Shown here: in pieces, positions 30,820 to 41,472 of the stretch
How positions within the stretch are numbered: position 1 is the first letter of the stretch
Layout of the letters: each line of letters begins with the position of its first letter
NCBI GenBank assembly: GCA_020740775.1
Contig: JAHEWK010000047.1
Location: forward strand, 62,001 to 126,000
DNA from: Ilyonectria destructans
Lineage: Eukaryota > Ascomycota > Sordariomycetes > Hypocreales > Nectriaceae
Direction: 5' to 3'
Length of the DNA: 64,000 nt
Notes under the pieces: generated by a model
What the model saw: only the letters and a program-made list of their open reading frames with translations
What the model was told of the DNA's origin: nothing
Database searches by the model: none
Program-made: the position numbers and the translations under genes

Positions 30820-33609
30820 CAGCGCTGCCCTCAAATCAAACAAATCAAATCCAGAGTCATATTTGAAATATTTGATGGCATGCAAAGCCAGATTTGTTGT
30901 TTGGAATATTTGATCAAATATTTCAAATCCCAACATCTGTGCTCTCCATACTACTCTCCATGTCCCAGTGTAACCCATCTCTCCCAGGTGCAGTAGCGCC
31001 AAGCTTCACGGCACCATGCCTAATCCAGTTCTTAAGGCACTGCAGCCTCTCCAATGTTTCCGGACTCATCGAAAGTCTCTGCGACGTCAACGTCAACTTA
31101 GCAAGGCTGAAAGACCTCTCACAATCAGTTGCCATCGCCGGGATAGCAAGTATATCAAGAGCCAGCTGGCTGAGCACCGGGAATGGTACCTGGTGAGCCA
31201 TCCACCACTCGATTGGATCCTCAGTTTCTTGTGGTTCCAGCCGCAAATAGCGCTCAAATTCGCTGCCTGTCACCGTTGCTCTCGCTCTCCTACTTTTCAC
31301 CCATTGCTTGAACTCACTATCCTCGTGTGTTTTCCGTGGCACGCATGACGACGCCGTAGTCTCCACAATTGCCTTTTGTTGATCATCCGTTGCTGTTAGC
31401 CGGCTGCAGCCATACCAGCGGTCAAGATAGTCAGACAGACCCATCTTGGCGTCTCTCACCCATACGAGCTGCTCCTCTGTAGCCCAGTTCGCCTCGAGAT
31501 AACTCATGCCGAGAGCCGGGTGCAGAATGATGGATGCGGCGAACAACGGGGACTCCCCTAGCTCAGTGTAGTACTCATCGAGCTTCCGCCAGGCAGTCGT
31601 GATTGAGAGCCTTAGATAATGTCGATGATCTTTTCAAATGTCTTCGATTTTCGATAGTCCGGACGGCTTGCCCCGTCTCGCGTATTCTCCTCGGACGTGG
31701 TCTGGCGAGGTCCTCTCCTGTGGCTTTCGGGGCGGCGTGTCCATCTCACAGTCTTTGAATCGAGCAGGAAGTTGGCGGGTTCGGTCTGGTCGCCCTCGAG
31801 GCAGCCTCACCTGCGGGCTGGCATTCTCCTCCGCCGTCTCTTCTGGGACAGCATTATAGAACAGCTTCCAATCCTCCAAATGTTCCAGCAAGTATTCTAT
31901 GCCTGTCATCACCTCCCAAAGACTTCCATGACCTCCTTCACTGCCCCACCCTTGGGTCCTCATGGTCTGCAGATAGAATGGCTCAAGAACATGCTTGACT
32001 TCCAGCAAAAGCCTCCAGTCATCAGCCTTCAAGACATCGGCTTGGGGGAGGCATCCCTCGACATCCGGATGTATCAAGAAGGCCCTGATATCTCCCTGCT
32101 TAACAAGTGCTCGAGAGATCATGAGGTAGGTGGAATTCCATCTCGTGTCATTATTCATGACAACCTCTAGCTCCGCCGTAGACTCCCCTGCCAAGAGAAA
32201 ACCTTGTGCTTCATCGTTCTCACGTGCGATCCTCTTGAAAAGTTCGCATCTCTGAGGGGACGATCTGATAAACTTGACAACGTTATGAAGCTTTCCTACC
32301 GGCCCTTTCTTTCTCCAGTGCCGTAAATCTTCCTCGTGGCGGCCGAGAAGGTTGAAAACCTGCGACTCGGCCTCGAAAGCCTCAAAATCTTCCCCGTAAA
32401 GGAACGCACGAGCTACCAAGTTCAAGATATGTCCATAGCAGCGCATGCGTCTGGCACATACATCCGCCAATGTCATCTCTGTGTCGAGACTTCCATAGAA
32501 ATGCTGGAGACAGTTATCGTTAGAGGACGCGTTGCCCGAGATCACTGTTCCAACTCGATCCTCTATTTTCCACTCTTGGACGATTTGCGAAGGCTTTACG
32601 GCGAGGTTGTCTCCGTTATGACACCCGAGCTGGCGTCGAAGTGCAAGTAAGCGTGACTGGTGGTGGCCCTGGCGGTCAAGGAAGTGAGCTGTGACTGCCA
32701 TTATAGCGTACCGATTGGGCGAGGTCCAGAGGTCGAACCCGAGATGAATTTTGGTGAGGGCATCCAAAAGCTCCTGCTTGACCTGGTCTCTCTTGGACTA
32801 GTACACGTCGTCCAGCAGACGGCTCATTGATTGCCGGCTCCATGGTATCTGGCCTGACAAATGAGGGTCGAGCTGCCATACGAGTTGTTCGAAGAATGGA
32901 TCCGTGAAGAAAGAAAAGGGAACGTCGGCGTTGATCAGAAGTCCTAGGCTTAGTTCTCGGACAATCTTAACCTTGGCTCGTGGGATGGCGCTGTAGTGTA
33001 AGCGTGGTCGCTTGACACGATCGGAGTCGTCGGTCGATGGGTCAGTATCGGCGCCTTGGCTGCTTTCGAAGATCCGGTGTGACCTGCACTTGTCAATGAT
33101 GCTCAAGCTGACGATGCTTCACGTGTGACGTACTTGCGGAGGTGGTCAGCTGCCGAACTGGTAACGGCAGCGGCGAAGAACTCGGGCTGGCCCTTCGCAT
33201 CGCATAAACGGCAAGCCCAGTAAGGGTTCGACGGGCTGTCGTTGGCATCTAGTTCAACAAGAAATAAACCATGGCGCTTGATCCAGCTCTTCCGGCCCTT
33301 CAAGCCCTTTCTGGATAAGGACTCGTCCAGAACATATCGTTTGTTCCTCCATACCGCTTGCGGGAGATCTGCAACGGTGGGATGGTCTGGTAATGCCGTC
33401 TGCGTCGTCGATTCGAGTTGACTTGCCAAGTTCCTCGGCGGTCGGAGAAGAGCAAAGGCGGAGGGTGGAGAAGGAAGCATGATGTCGTTGGGCATGCATC
33501 AGTCCGCACTGGCACGCGTTGAAAGCAGGTAAACAATTCCCCAAACGCGTGCTGATCTTGTGGGGAACAAGGATAATAAGAAGCGACTTTTAGTTCCGGG
33601 CCTCTCAAT
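30820..33609. mobile_element. hAT element remnant, same family as the 54-kb hAT
   Basis: The left terminus CAGCGCTGCCCTCAAATCAA at 30820 resembles the TIR of the hAT at 54013 (CAGCGCTCATCATAAATCAA). A subterminal zone rich in AAATATTTGA and CAAATC motifs follows (30836-30930). The transposase remnant is closely similar to the one at 54178. The other terminus is missing: the sequence runs directly into the MITE at 33610. Confidence 0.65.
30923..33495 (-). pseudogene. hAT transposase, multiply broken
   Basis: Pieces in order from the N-terminus: 33495-33133 with the cysteine block ACRLCDAKGQPEFFAAAV and SAADHLRK. An intron of about 50 nt follows (GTACGT...GTGCAG) at the same position as in the 54-kb copy. 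Next is 33106-32798, with IPRAKVKIVRELSLGLLINA and ending SRLLDDVY, then a TAG. The frame from 32767 resumes with IHLGFDLWTSPNRYAIMAVT and continues to the NDTRWNSTYLMISR block, ending near 31634. Finally 31546-30923 has the C-terminal dimerisation domain (DPIEWWMAHQVPFPVLSQLA, ATDCERSFSLAKLTLTSQRL). At least one stop and two frame breaks are present, and the helix joining the third and fourth pieces is damaged, so it is inactive. Confidence 0.75.
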
Positions 33610-34030
33610 TAGGGATGCGTTTTTGACGTCATAAACCCCAAGTTACCAATTGACGTCATAAACCCCAACTGACGGGTAATTTACCGTCATAAACCTCCTT
33701 CCTAACTGGGTTTAGTGAGTATCCCAAAAGGGGTTGGAGCGGGGGAAGACCATGAGTTGTTGCGACCCCTGAGGAGGCTTCATCACCCCCCGATGCTTTG
33801 CTGTTGAGATTTCTTCACCGACAACAACTATTTATGGTCATTACTGAGTCAATATGACCAATCAGGGAGGCCGTCCTAAACTTCATGGCATTGACGAATA
33901 TTTCCGTAGTCACCAAATAGTGCTTGGAAGCACGTGATAAATGACGGTCATAAACCTCGGGTTTATGACAGTCATTTACCTAGGGGTTTTGGTAATTTAC
34001 CTCCTGGTAATTTACCTCGATGCATCCCTA
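33610..34030. mobile_element. 421-bp MITE, deletion derivative of the 37.7-kb hAT
   Basis: The termini are TAGGGATGCG at 33610 and, reversed, TAGGGATGCA at 34030. The left 297 bp match the start of the hAT at 37722, including GACGTCATAAACC repeats, the ATG and the first codons. The right 124 bp match its end. The internal junction is at TTTCCG (33901-33906), a 6-bp microhomology present at both breakpoints in the full element (38013-38018 and 40108-40113). The flanking octamers CTCTCAAT and GCAGGAAT do not form a clean TSD. A hAT remnant lies to the left and a cut Helitron to the right. Confidence 0.85.
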
Positions 34031-36958
34031 GCAGGAATGTCATCTCTATGCTTAGGGGATCTACGCTCAGCGGATTACCCTCACCCTGAGGCATAGTCCT
34101 ACTCGGCTCGGGGTTAATGGCAGTGACGTGGAATCCCCACGTGCGTGCAAAAACATCACGAGCGGCTTCGTCCTCCATGTCGGCTCCGGGGCAATTTTCC
34201 ATCCAGTACAGGCCGTGGTTGTGTGGACTCCCACGCCCTTGCCATTCATAACGATCCCAGTAATCCGTGATGCTGAACTTCTTGCTTAGCACGATATCCC
34301 GAAAGAGGCAGTATCGGTGGTAGAAGTGGAAAGCAGCAATGTGAGGGTTCTGCCGCAATAAACGGCGCGATAGAGCCATCCTCTCCGGCTCGGTGGCGGC
34401 TAGCCAGTCGTCATACTGGGACATATGCTGGTAGAGACTCCGCCAGTGTAAATCTGCCGGGCTAAACGTGATGAATGCACCAGGACAACCAAGGTTATAG
34501 GCATAGGCCTCGAGGTCCTGCCTCTTTTTGTTCCAGAATGGACGCGTACCGCGAATAGAAACCGCATGCCTTGTGATCGAGTTGATCAGCGCCTGCGCCT
34601 CGGGGTCCTCGCTGTGTTCGAGCGCCTGAATAAGTTGCTCTCGCGTGAGCGGCTGATGCCTTCCATCATGTTGCTTCACGAAGAATCTGGACCTTGAACG
34701 TGCCTGTGACCGCATTAGTGTGTTGAAGGCGACGAAGCGGAAGGTCGGGTGGCGTGCAAAACGCCCGTCGTGCCAGCGCATCGCGTGCTCGACGTAATCC
34801 TTGTAATCAATGGAGCGTAATCGAGGTTCAACAAAGTCGGCTCTACCGTCAGGAAAGAGGCAGGGAAACGCCAAGGAGAGTAGGGCATGAGAGCGATTGA
34901 ACTCATTAATGGGTGTGTGTCGTATATTCGGGAGCCGCAGCTCGTGTTGCGCCTGCACCTGGAAGCTTGTGGAAAGCCCTGAATCAACTTCTGATTCTCC
35001 GGCGAGAATAGACCGCAGAGCATCGAGCTCCGTGTCCTTGGCCAGCAGGTCTGGCACTGCAGCCTCGTCCTCCAGGTCAGGCTCTGCCTCCTGATCTTCC
35101 TCGGGTCCAATATCCGCAGCCTCCACCTGACTTTGGGGAATAGCATCCAGGACATTGCCATCTTGGGGCAATTGATTCAGCCTCTCTTCGTCGATGACGA
35201 TGCATCGATAACCAGGATGATGGCGGCGGAGGTAGTCTAGCCATATGACAACCGGCTGGCGGCGGACACGGAACTGGCGGGTGAATTGCCGGCTAAGAAT
35301 TGCGTGGGACGACGTATTGGCAGGACGTAGTAATACAATGTTCAACTCCTGCGGCAGAAGCGGGAGCTGATTGTACACTAAGCCAACCTCACGGAGAAAG
35401 TGAACTACGTGCCCCCGATACTTGTACTGCTGCCCTCGCACAAGCATAATGTTCACGTGGACGTGAACACGAGCAATCAAAGACTCTTCGGTAGGCGTAA
35501 GCTGGGGCAACCGGGCCGGTACAGGGCCAAAGTCGAGCTGATTATCCGCAGAGAAGAAATACGGCTCGTCGGGGCGGCGTTTCTCATCTTTTCGATAACA
35601 ACGCGCACAAATGCCATCGCAATCGATCTTCATCTGGAACCAACTCTCTTGGCATCGACCGCAAAACTGCATTTGGTCATTGTCCAGCTTTGTCCAGAAC
35701 TCGCGGAGGATTGCCTTGTCGCGACTAGTCAAGGCGCAAGCCTCGAGGTCTCCATTCCACACCGGGTCTTGTGCGTGAAATACCGCCGAGTCTTCCGGTG
35801 GAATCATCACTGGGCTCCGATACCGTCGTGGCGGCCTCGACGATCGAGTTTGCCTTCGAGATTGTCTCGGCCGCCCCCCTGTACCAGGGGCAGGACCACG
35901 GCGACCACGCCTTGGCTGTGTGGAAGGCTGCGGCAAGCGATGGCGAAGAGGGCTTCCATCCACGGAGTTATTATCGTCGTTCTCGTCTTCGTCCCCTGGA
36001 TCGGAATCACACTCCACCCCTAATTGTTTGAGGTACCTCCGTGGTCGAGCAGGCGAAAGAAGTAAGTTGAAATAGTCCTCGGCGTCAATATCAGATTCCG
36101 AGAACTGTCCCCTGTCATTTCCATCCTTGGTTACCCCATCCCCGTCTTGAAACCAACTCGGTTGTAGTCGATCTCGACTCCCATCTACGCTCCGTGGTTA
36201 GCCTGAACAACTTACCAGGACCACAGCACAAGGATACCTTCTCCAGGACCCTCAGACCCACCAAAGACGCCGAGTTGAGATATTGCAGGAGTCAGTGACA
36301 CAGTCTCCCCTGCACGGCGTCGTGAACGATGGTCGCGCTGGACAGCGGCCAGCTTGGCCCTCGCCCCGGCCTTGGAAGGATCATCTTGCGAGTCCTTCCC
36401 AGGCCTGTGGAACCTAGCAGCCAAGTAAGAGTAATCCAAACCAGTTGCGCTGCTTCGGACAGTAGATGGATCGGAATGTGAGGCGATTGGATGGGCCGTT
36501 GGCTGCACGGGAGGTGAGGGAGCTAGAGCACGGAAACGCCGCGTGCTTTGTTGGGTTGGTGGAATTGGCGTCCCCAGCACAACGTGCGGCTGGCTAAGTG
36601 ACTCTCGGAATAGCCTCCTAGCTGCATGAAGTTGCCGTAGTTTCTCTGGCGACGTAGGCTGGGTTCCGGATCTCTCGTTAGGAGGCGATAAGCCAGCATC
36701 TCCGTCGGTTCTCTTCGGGGCACGTCTCTCAGCTGAGGCTAGGTTCCTCAGCGTCAAGGTCGCGTCTCTGGATCTGGAATACTTCATTTAGTTAGTATTG
36801 ATCTTACAGAGTGAGGAGACAGAGCTGACATGAGAATCGTTCTTATTACGACAATCAAGGCAGTTCTTCGTGTTCCCAGCAGATTTCCTTTTGCTGACGA
36901 AGTCGCCCGCCGGTCTCTCCTCGCCACAGCGGGCACAGACAATGGAAATTATGTCCAT
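34031..36958 (-). pseudogene. Helitron transposase, Rep part only, cut by the MITE
   Basis: The inferred start is the Met at 36958. A first exon encodes a C-x2-C..C-x2-C module (IVCARCGEERPAGDF...NCLDCRNKND). A likely 48-nt intron with a TACTAAC branch site (36786-36833) leads into a Pro/Arg-rich segment (36785-36212). A donor GTAAGT near 36211 leads to a long frame open to 34031 (EDYFNLLLSPARPRRYLKQL, DNQMQFCGRCQESWFQMKID, then TPTEESLIARVHVHVNIML). The Helitron_like_N rolling-circle nuclease shows FVKQHDGRHQPLTREQL, LGCPGAFITFSPADLHWRSL and the HUH-type motif GRGSPHNHGLYWMENCPG. The PIF1-type helicase half is missing: the frame runs into the MITE at 34030. It is therefore a non-autonomous or dead 5' piece. 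Confidence 0.75.
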
Positions 36959-37361
36959 TATAGAGCTCCCGGGAAGTAGATTTAGGACCTATTGCCTAAC
37001 GAAAAGAATACACGTAGAAGCGTTAAAGCGGACGAAATGGCTATCTTCAGCCAAGTGTAACGTAAACAAATCATCTTCTGAGTAAACAAACGGCGACATG
37101 GTGCAGAGGGGCTGGACCCACTTCTCTGGAGCCGTCAGCCAGTTGTCGAACGATTTGCGGCTGGCAATACAAAATTTGGGCCAATCAGAGCCCGAGAAAC
37201 TTATTACCCTTGTCTGCACCAAACCCTCATTACTGGGGAGCAGCCGCCTCACCGGCTTGCTAGGAAGGCCTCCCGTTCGGAATAGGAAAAGGAGTGCTTT
37301 GTATCAGGACGCCTACAGGCAGAGAGGGTCATGTGCTCGGAGGGAATGGCCATGCGTCTAC
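36959..37361. other. Upstream of Helitron ORF; nothing else recognised
   Basis: 5' flank of the minus-strand Helitron gene up to the solo LTR. Frames on both strands of up to about 89 codons show no motifs. The Helitron 5' TC terminus could lie here but I cannot place it. Confidence 0.35.
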
Positions 37362-37487
37362 TGTTGAGATCCGTGGTTTAACGGATCAATGGATATTCCG
37401 ATCCATTGGTGGATGATGTCTTATCAATAGCTTCCGCTGTTTAGTTTTCTTCTTCTTCAATAAAAACACAACATGCTCATTTCAACA
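37362..37487 (+). mobile_element. Solo Copia LTR with 5-bp TSD
   Basis: A 126-bp sequence starting TGTTGAGATCCGTGG and ending GCTCATTTCAACA. It is flanked by TCTAC on both sides (37357-37361 and 37488-37492). It is clearly related (roughly 85% by eye) to the 129-bp LTRs of the Copia element at 47156-53586, in the opposite orientation. It is the product of LTR-LTR recombination after an insertion. Confidence 0.9.
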
Positions 37488-37721
37488 TCTACAACTTGCT
37501 CTCGTCCGTGCGATCCACTAACAAGGTCACAGCAATTTTACCTGTATGCAAGATATGTCTACCCAGTCCTGAGCACATCATTATGATCAATCAATCCTTG
37601 ACACGGGCCTCCAATGTAGCGGCTCGGGCGAAAGCCTAAAATGTGCTAAGTTGCAACACAACCAAAGCTAACTCTCATCACCTGATTCTTGGGCAGGGAT
37701 CATGGGGGGAGACGTCGCCTC
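37488..37721. other. Unique spacer between solo LTR and hAT
   Basis: Short spacer without recognised features. It ends in the octamer GTCGCCTC (37714-37721), the left copy of the hAT target duplication. Confidence 0.4.
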
Positions 37722-40237
37722 TAGGGATGCCTTTTTGACGTCATAAACCCCAAGTTACCAATTGACGTCATAAACCCCAACTGACGGGTAATTTACCGTC
37801 ATAAACCTCCTTCCTAACTGGGTTTAGTGAATATCCCAAAAGGGGTTGGGGTAGGGAACGACCACGAGTTGTTGCGACCCCTGAGGAGGCTTTATCACCC
37901 CCCGATACTTTGCTGTTGAGATTTCTTCACCGACAACAACTATTTATGGTCATTACTGAGTCAATATGACCAATCGTGGAGGTCGTCCTAAACTTCATGG
38001 CATTGACGAATATTTCCGACCGGCTTCAGGAGAGGGCTTTACGCTGAACCGTGTAGTCTGCAAGCTCTGCACAAAGACTATGGCAAAGCACACCTCCAAA
38101 CAACTTCGACACCTTCACACGCAATGCACCGCATATCGACAGCTTCATGAAGTCATTCCCAGCCGACAACCGCTCATCAACACTAAGTTGGATAGTGTTA
38201 GCAAAGCATCTAAGGATGCATTGGACCGTCAAGCTGCTGTTGCAGTCTTTACCTCTGGCAAACCCTATTCCCTCTATGAAGAGCCTGAGACACTGAAACT
38301 ATTCCAAATGCTGAATTCGGCATATAAACCTCCAGATCGCAATCTAATTGCCTCATTCCTCGACCCTGTCTACCTGGACTATCAGCAACGTGTCAAGGCT
38401 CTTCTGGACGAGGCCCCGCATCTCAACGTCATATTCGATGCCTCCGATGATATCTCCAGCAACCGAATTATCAATATATCTATTGAGATTCCTAGTTCAG
38501 TTGCATTTTACTGGACGACATTCGATACCAAAGATCATGATCACACGGCATTGACGACCTTGAGCCTTATCAAGCCATCTCTTCTTGACATATTCGGACA
38601 CGATTTCTCGCGGCTGAATGCTATCTGTACAGATACATGTAGCACAATGAGAAAGCTTCATCGAGAAATGAAAGAGCTGCCAGAGTTCAGCCACTGCCTT
38701 TATATCTTGTGCGATTCTCACGGACTTCAATTACTTATCAAAGACATTGTGGAGTCGAAGCGGTGGATGCCAATCCTTGGGAAGGCTGCTTTTCTCATTG
38801 CCTTCTTTAAGAAAGCCAAATTGCAGTTATCAAGGCTTCGCATTCATCAGCAGGAATGCTACGGGCAGCGCAAGGCGTTCATCACTGCTGCAATCACACG
38901 CTGGGGAACACAACTTGCTGCTGTTAAATCTGTGTTTGACAACAAAGACGCCCTTCGAGCTTTCGCACGCGATCCAGTTGTTCTCAACGGAATGAAGCAG
39001 GTAATTGTCAAAGAGAGGAACAAGTGACACAATCAAGTCTAACTCAGGTGATATCATATATCAATGATCTCGAATTTTGGGCCAATCTGGAAATGTTATT
39101 CAAAGTTCTTCAGCCGATTGGCCATGCCCAAGCCAACTCAGAACGCGACCGCGCGGGTCTTGGCGAGGTCATTCCACGTTGGCTATCCATTCAGGCCTCA
39201 TGGGACGCATTGGAAGAGGCTGGTCAAGACCCACTAATAAACTACCAAGAACTGAAAGCGTTACGAAAGCAACGGTTTGACGTGCAAACGGACGACATAC
39301 ACTACCTGGCCTTTGCTTTGGACCCTGCCACTACCGACCCGAAGCACCATTTGTTGACCACAGACATTGTCAGAAGAGCTCACAACTTTCTTGAGGATAA
39401 CACCAACGCTGAGGAATACGGCAATATCTTCCGGGAGTTTTGTCAATTCAGGGCTCGGGAGGGCAACCTCTTTGGCCCAGGAAGTCGCATATACAGAGCA
39501 GCATCCGAGGGCACTCCACACCACCAACACGTCCTTGACAGTTGGCGGTATCTTCATTCTATGAATGTATCACTCGCTGCATTGGCCAAACGAGTCCTGG
39601 GCGCTTTGGCTAATTCTGTACCTTCTGAGAGATCTTTTTCCTCGATTAATTTCCTCCACAACAAGATTCGGAATCGTCTTACTGTCACTAGCACCAATAA
39701 ATTGACATTCATATATATGAATAGTCGGGTGTTAAGAAGACTTGAGACGGCCCAAGAGACACCTCGGAGAATGCCGAGCGGCCAATCCTGGGAGACGGCT
39801 GACGTGAAAAAGCTCTTAGAGCTCGAGGACGACTTCCAGGACTGCATTTTTGTAGCTGCAGGCACGGACGCAGAGGCAGAGTCTGTTATTCACGTCGAAA
39901 TGTAAATAGGTCGACTTTTGAGATATATAATACTACCATATTGTAGTAGCAAATCTGGGAGTTTTGGCGAAGAAACGAACACGGGGCTGCTGCAGTGGGT
40001 ATGGACCTCTTGTACCCCGCACAGCAAATTTTGGTGTGGTCGGTACCTCATCCCCGACGAATAGCAATGCACCGGACTGTATGTGCGTATATCATTCCGC
40101 CGACGCCTTTCCGTAGTCCCCAAATAGTGCTTGGAAGCACGTGATAAATGACGGTCATAAACCCGAGGTTTATGACCGTCATTTACCTAGGGGTTTTGGT
40201 AATTTACCTCCTGGTAATTTACCTCGAGGCGACCCTA
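37722..40237. mobile_element. Full-length hAT element with perfect 8-bp TSD
   Basis: A 2,516-bp element starting TAGGGATGCC and ending GGCGACCCTA, flanked by GTCGCCTC on both sides (37714-37721 and 40238-40245). Subterminal motifs are GACGTCATAAACC and AATTTACCGTCATAAACC on the left and ATGACCGTCATTTACC and GGTAATTTACCTC on the right. It is the parent type of the MITE at 33610. It inserted about 90 bp upstream of the MYND gene start. Confidence 0.9.
37966..39905 (+). pseudogene. hAT transposase with a single frameshift
   Basis: The first frame (37966-39027, 353 codons) starts MTNRGGRPKLHGIDEYFRPA, with a BED-like zinc finger (VVCKLCTKTMAKHTSKQLRH, then LHTQC). The hAT catalytic fold includes LNVIFDASDDISSNRIIN, AICTDTCSTMRKLHREMKEL and LYILCDSHGLQLLIKDIVES. 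It stops at TGA 39025-39027, and a frame one base back carries on (39024-39905, 293 codons). That part holds IHYLAFALDPATTDPKHH and the C-terminal dimerisation domain with YLHSMNVSLAALAKRVLGAL and NSVPSERSFSSINFLHNKIR. Together they make about 646 residues, the usual hAT size. One missing base near 39022 explains the break. Ribosomal frameshifting is possible but there is no classic slippery heptamer. Confidence 0.8.
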
Positions 40238-40333
40238 GTCGCCTCGTCTCCTCAAATACTTCTCACTACGTCATCTTGACACAAGACATGTTTTCACATT
40301 CTACCTCCGATTGTGAACAGTTATAACGTCAAA

Positions 40334-41089
40334 ATGACAACAACACCCGTTCGGTTCGATTTCCTCTGTTATCGTGTAGGCGTCAAGTTCGATGAGTCCT
40401 ACGATATCCCCCTTCGCATCGTCAGGGCAGGAGACCATTCAGACGAGGAGAAAACCGAGGACAAACCGTTGTGGAATGCGGCGATGAATACCATTATGGA
40501 GCATAGCGAGGCGACATGCCTCCGGCGTGCCAGTCCGGCCCCGTGCGTGTGTGGGTTACTAGCAACGGCCACCGAATACCTACCACCGATGCCGTTCCTT
40601 GATGCTCCGAAACCTCACGTTGTGGCGATCGTGGACCTGTTCTGCGGGAACCTGAAATGTCGGACGCGGACACGCCAGAGCATGCTGCAAGTCATGTCGC
40701 GGAACCGCTCGCCAGATGGCGGCCTTCGTGGCCCGGACCCAGGACTCTTCGCAGAGCTTATGTCGTGTAGAGTATGCAAGAAAAGGGAGGGGCTGAGGGA
40801 ATGCGGGGTCTGTCACGTCGCGGGGTATTGTGGGCAAGAGCACCAAGAGGAGGACTGGCCAAACCACAAGGCAGAGTGTATGCCATGGCCGACGTCGACA
40901 TTCGATTCAAGGCGCCCCCTGGACGAGGCGGACGCTGACTCCGACACCAAAGTGACCTACAGCGCCGTCTTTAATGTCGCGGGACCTGGCGAGCCGCCGC
41001 GGTTCAGGGAGATTAGTCGAGAGGAGGTCGTGAGACGTTTATTGATGGGAGCAGCTGGAATGGAAGAGCTGGAAGTCGAGATGAAGTAA
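40334..41089 (+). CDS. MYND-type zinc-finger protein
   Basis: A 251-residue protein starting at ATG 40334 (context CAAAATGACA). An N-terminal region of about 130 residues (FDFLCYRVGVKFDESYDIPL, RASPAPCVCGLLATATEYLP) is followed by a MYND finger. Its cysteines and histidines are in SCRVCKKREGLRECGVCHVA and GYCGQEHQEEDWPNHKAEC (C-x2-C..C-x2-C..Y-C..H..H-x3-C). MYND fingers mediate protein-protein contacts. The tail is acidic and basic in turn and ends ELEVEMK. There is no intron or stop, and the gene looks intact. A hAT has inserted 96 bp upstream of the ATG, so its promoter has been altered. The decayed Helitron ORF begins 384 bp downstream on the same strand, so capture by the Helitron is conceivable but unproven. 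Confidence 0.75.
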   Translation: MTTTPVRFDFLCYRVGVKFDESYDIPLRIVRAGDHSDEEKTEDKPLWNAAMNTIMEHSEATCLRRASPAPCVCGLLATATEYLPPMPFLDAPKPHVVAIVDLFCGNLKCRTRTRQSMLQVMSRNRSPDGGLRGPDPGLFAELMSCRVCKKREGLRECGVCHVAGYCGQEHQEEDWPNHKAECMPWPTSTFDSRRPLDEADADSDTKVTYSAVFNVAGPGEPPRFREISREEVVRRLLMGAAGMEELEVEMK

Positions 41090-41472
41090 AATGAGTTCAG
41101 AAAGCGAGTGCAGGTCCGCGCACAGATTGTTTCGAAGAAATTGTGAACTTCCCATGAAGTTTCCAACAAAGTGGGACCCTTACGGTGACGAGGGCAACGG
41201 CAAGTGACCTATCACCCCATGAGCAGGGAGATCCCCGGCAGGGCCACTCGATCACATATCATGCCCGCTGCCGTAGATGCGCGTGACAGATCGGCACAAC
41301 GGAGTTCCCGGGGGCTATTGTGTGTTGGTAGGCCGCTTGGGAATAGGTGATGAGGAGACCGTGACTGTACCATGGCACTCTGGCAAGAAAGAACAAGAGA
41401 TATTCTGGCAACACTAGAGGACTCCAGCTAACCAAAGGCGCTGCTGGATTGTCATAGATCACGCCGAACGTC
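41090..41472. other. Spacer between MYND gene and Helitron
   Basis: No coding motif recognised. The Helitron 5' end is expected here or further upstream but cannot be placed from one copy. Confidence 0.35.

Noticed and set aside
39024..39047. Intron bridging the two hAT reading frames (GTGACA..CTCAG)
   Set aside because: Only 24 nt, too short for fungal splicing.
39005..39050. Programmed -1 frameshift in the hAT transposase
   Set aside because: No slippery heptamer or obvious downstream structure; a one-base loss is simpler and hAT genes do not normally frameshift.
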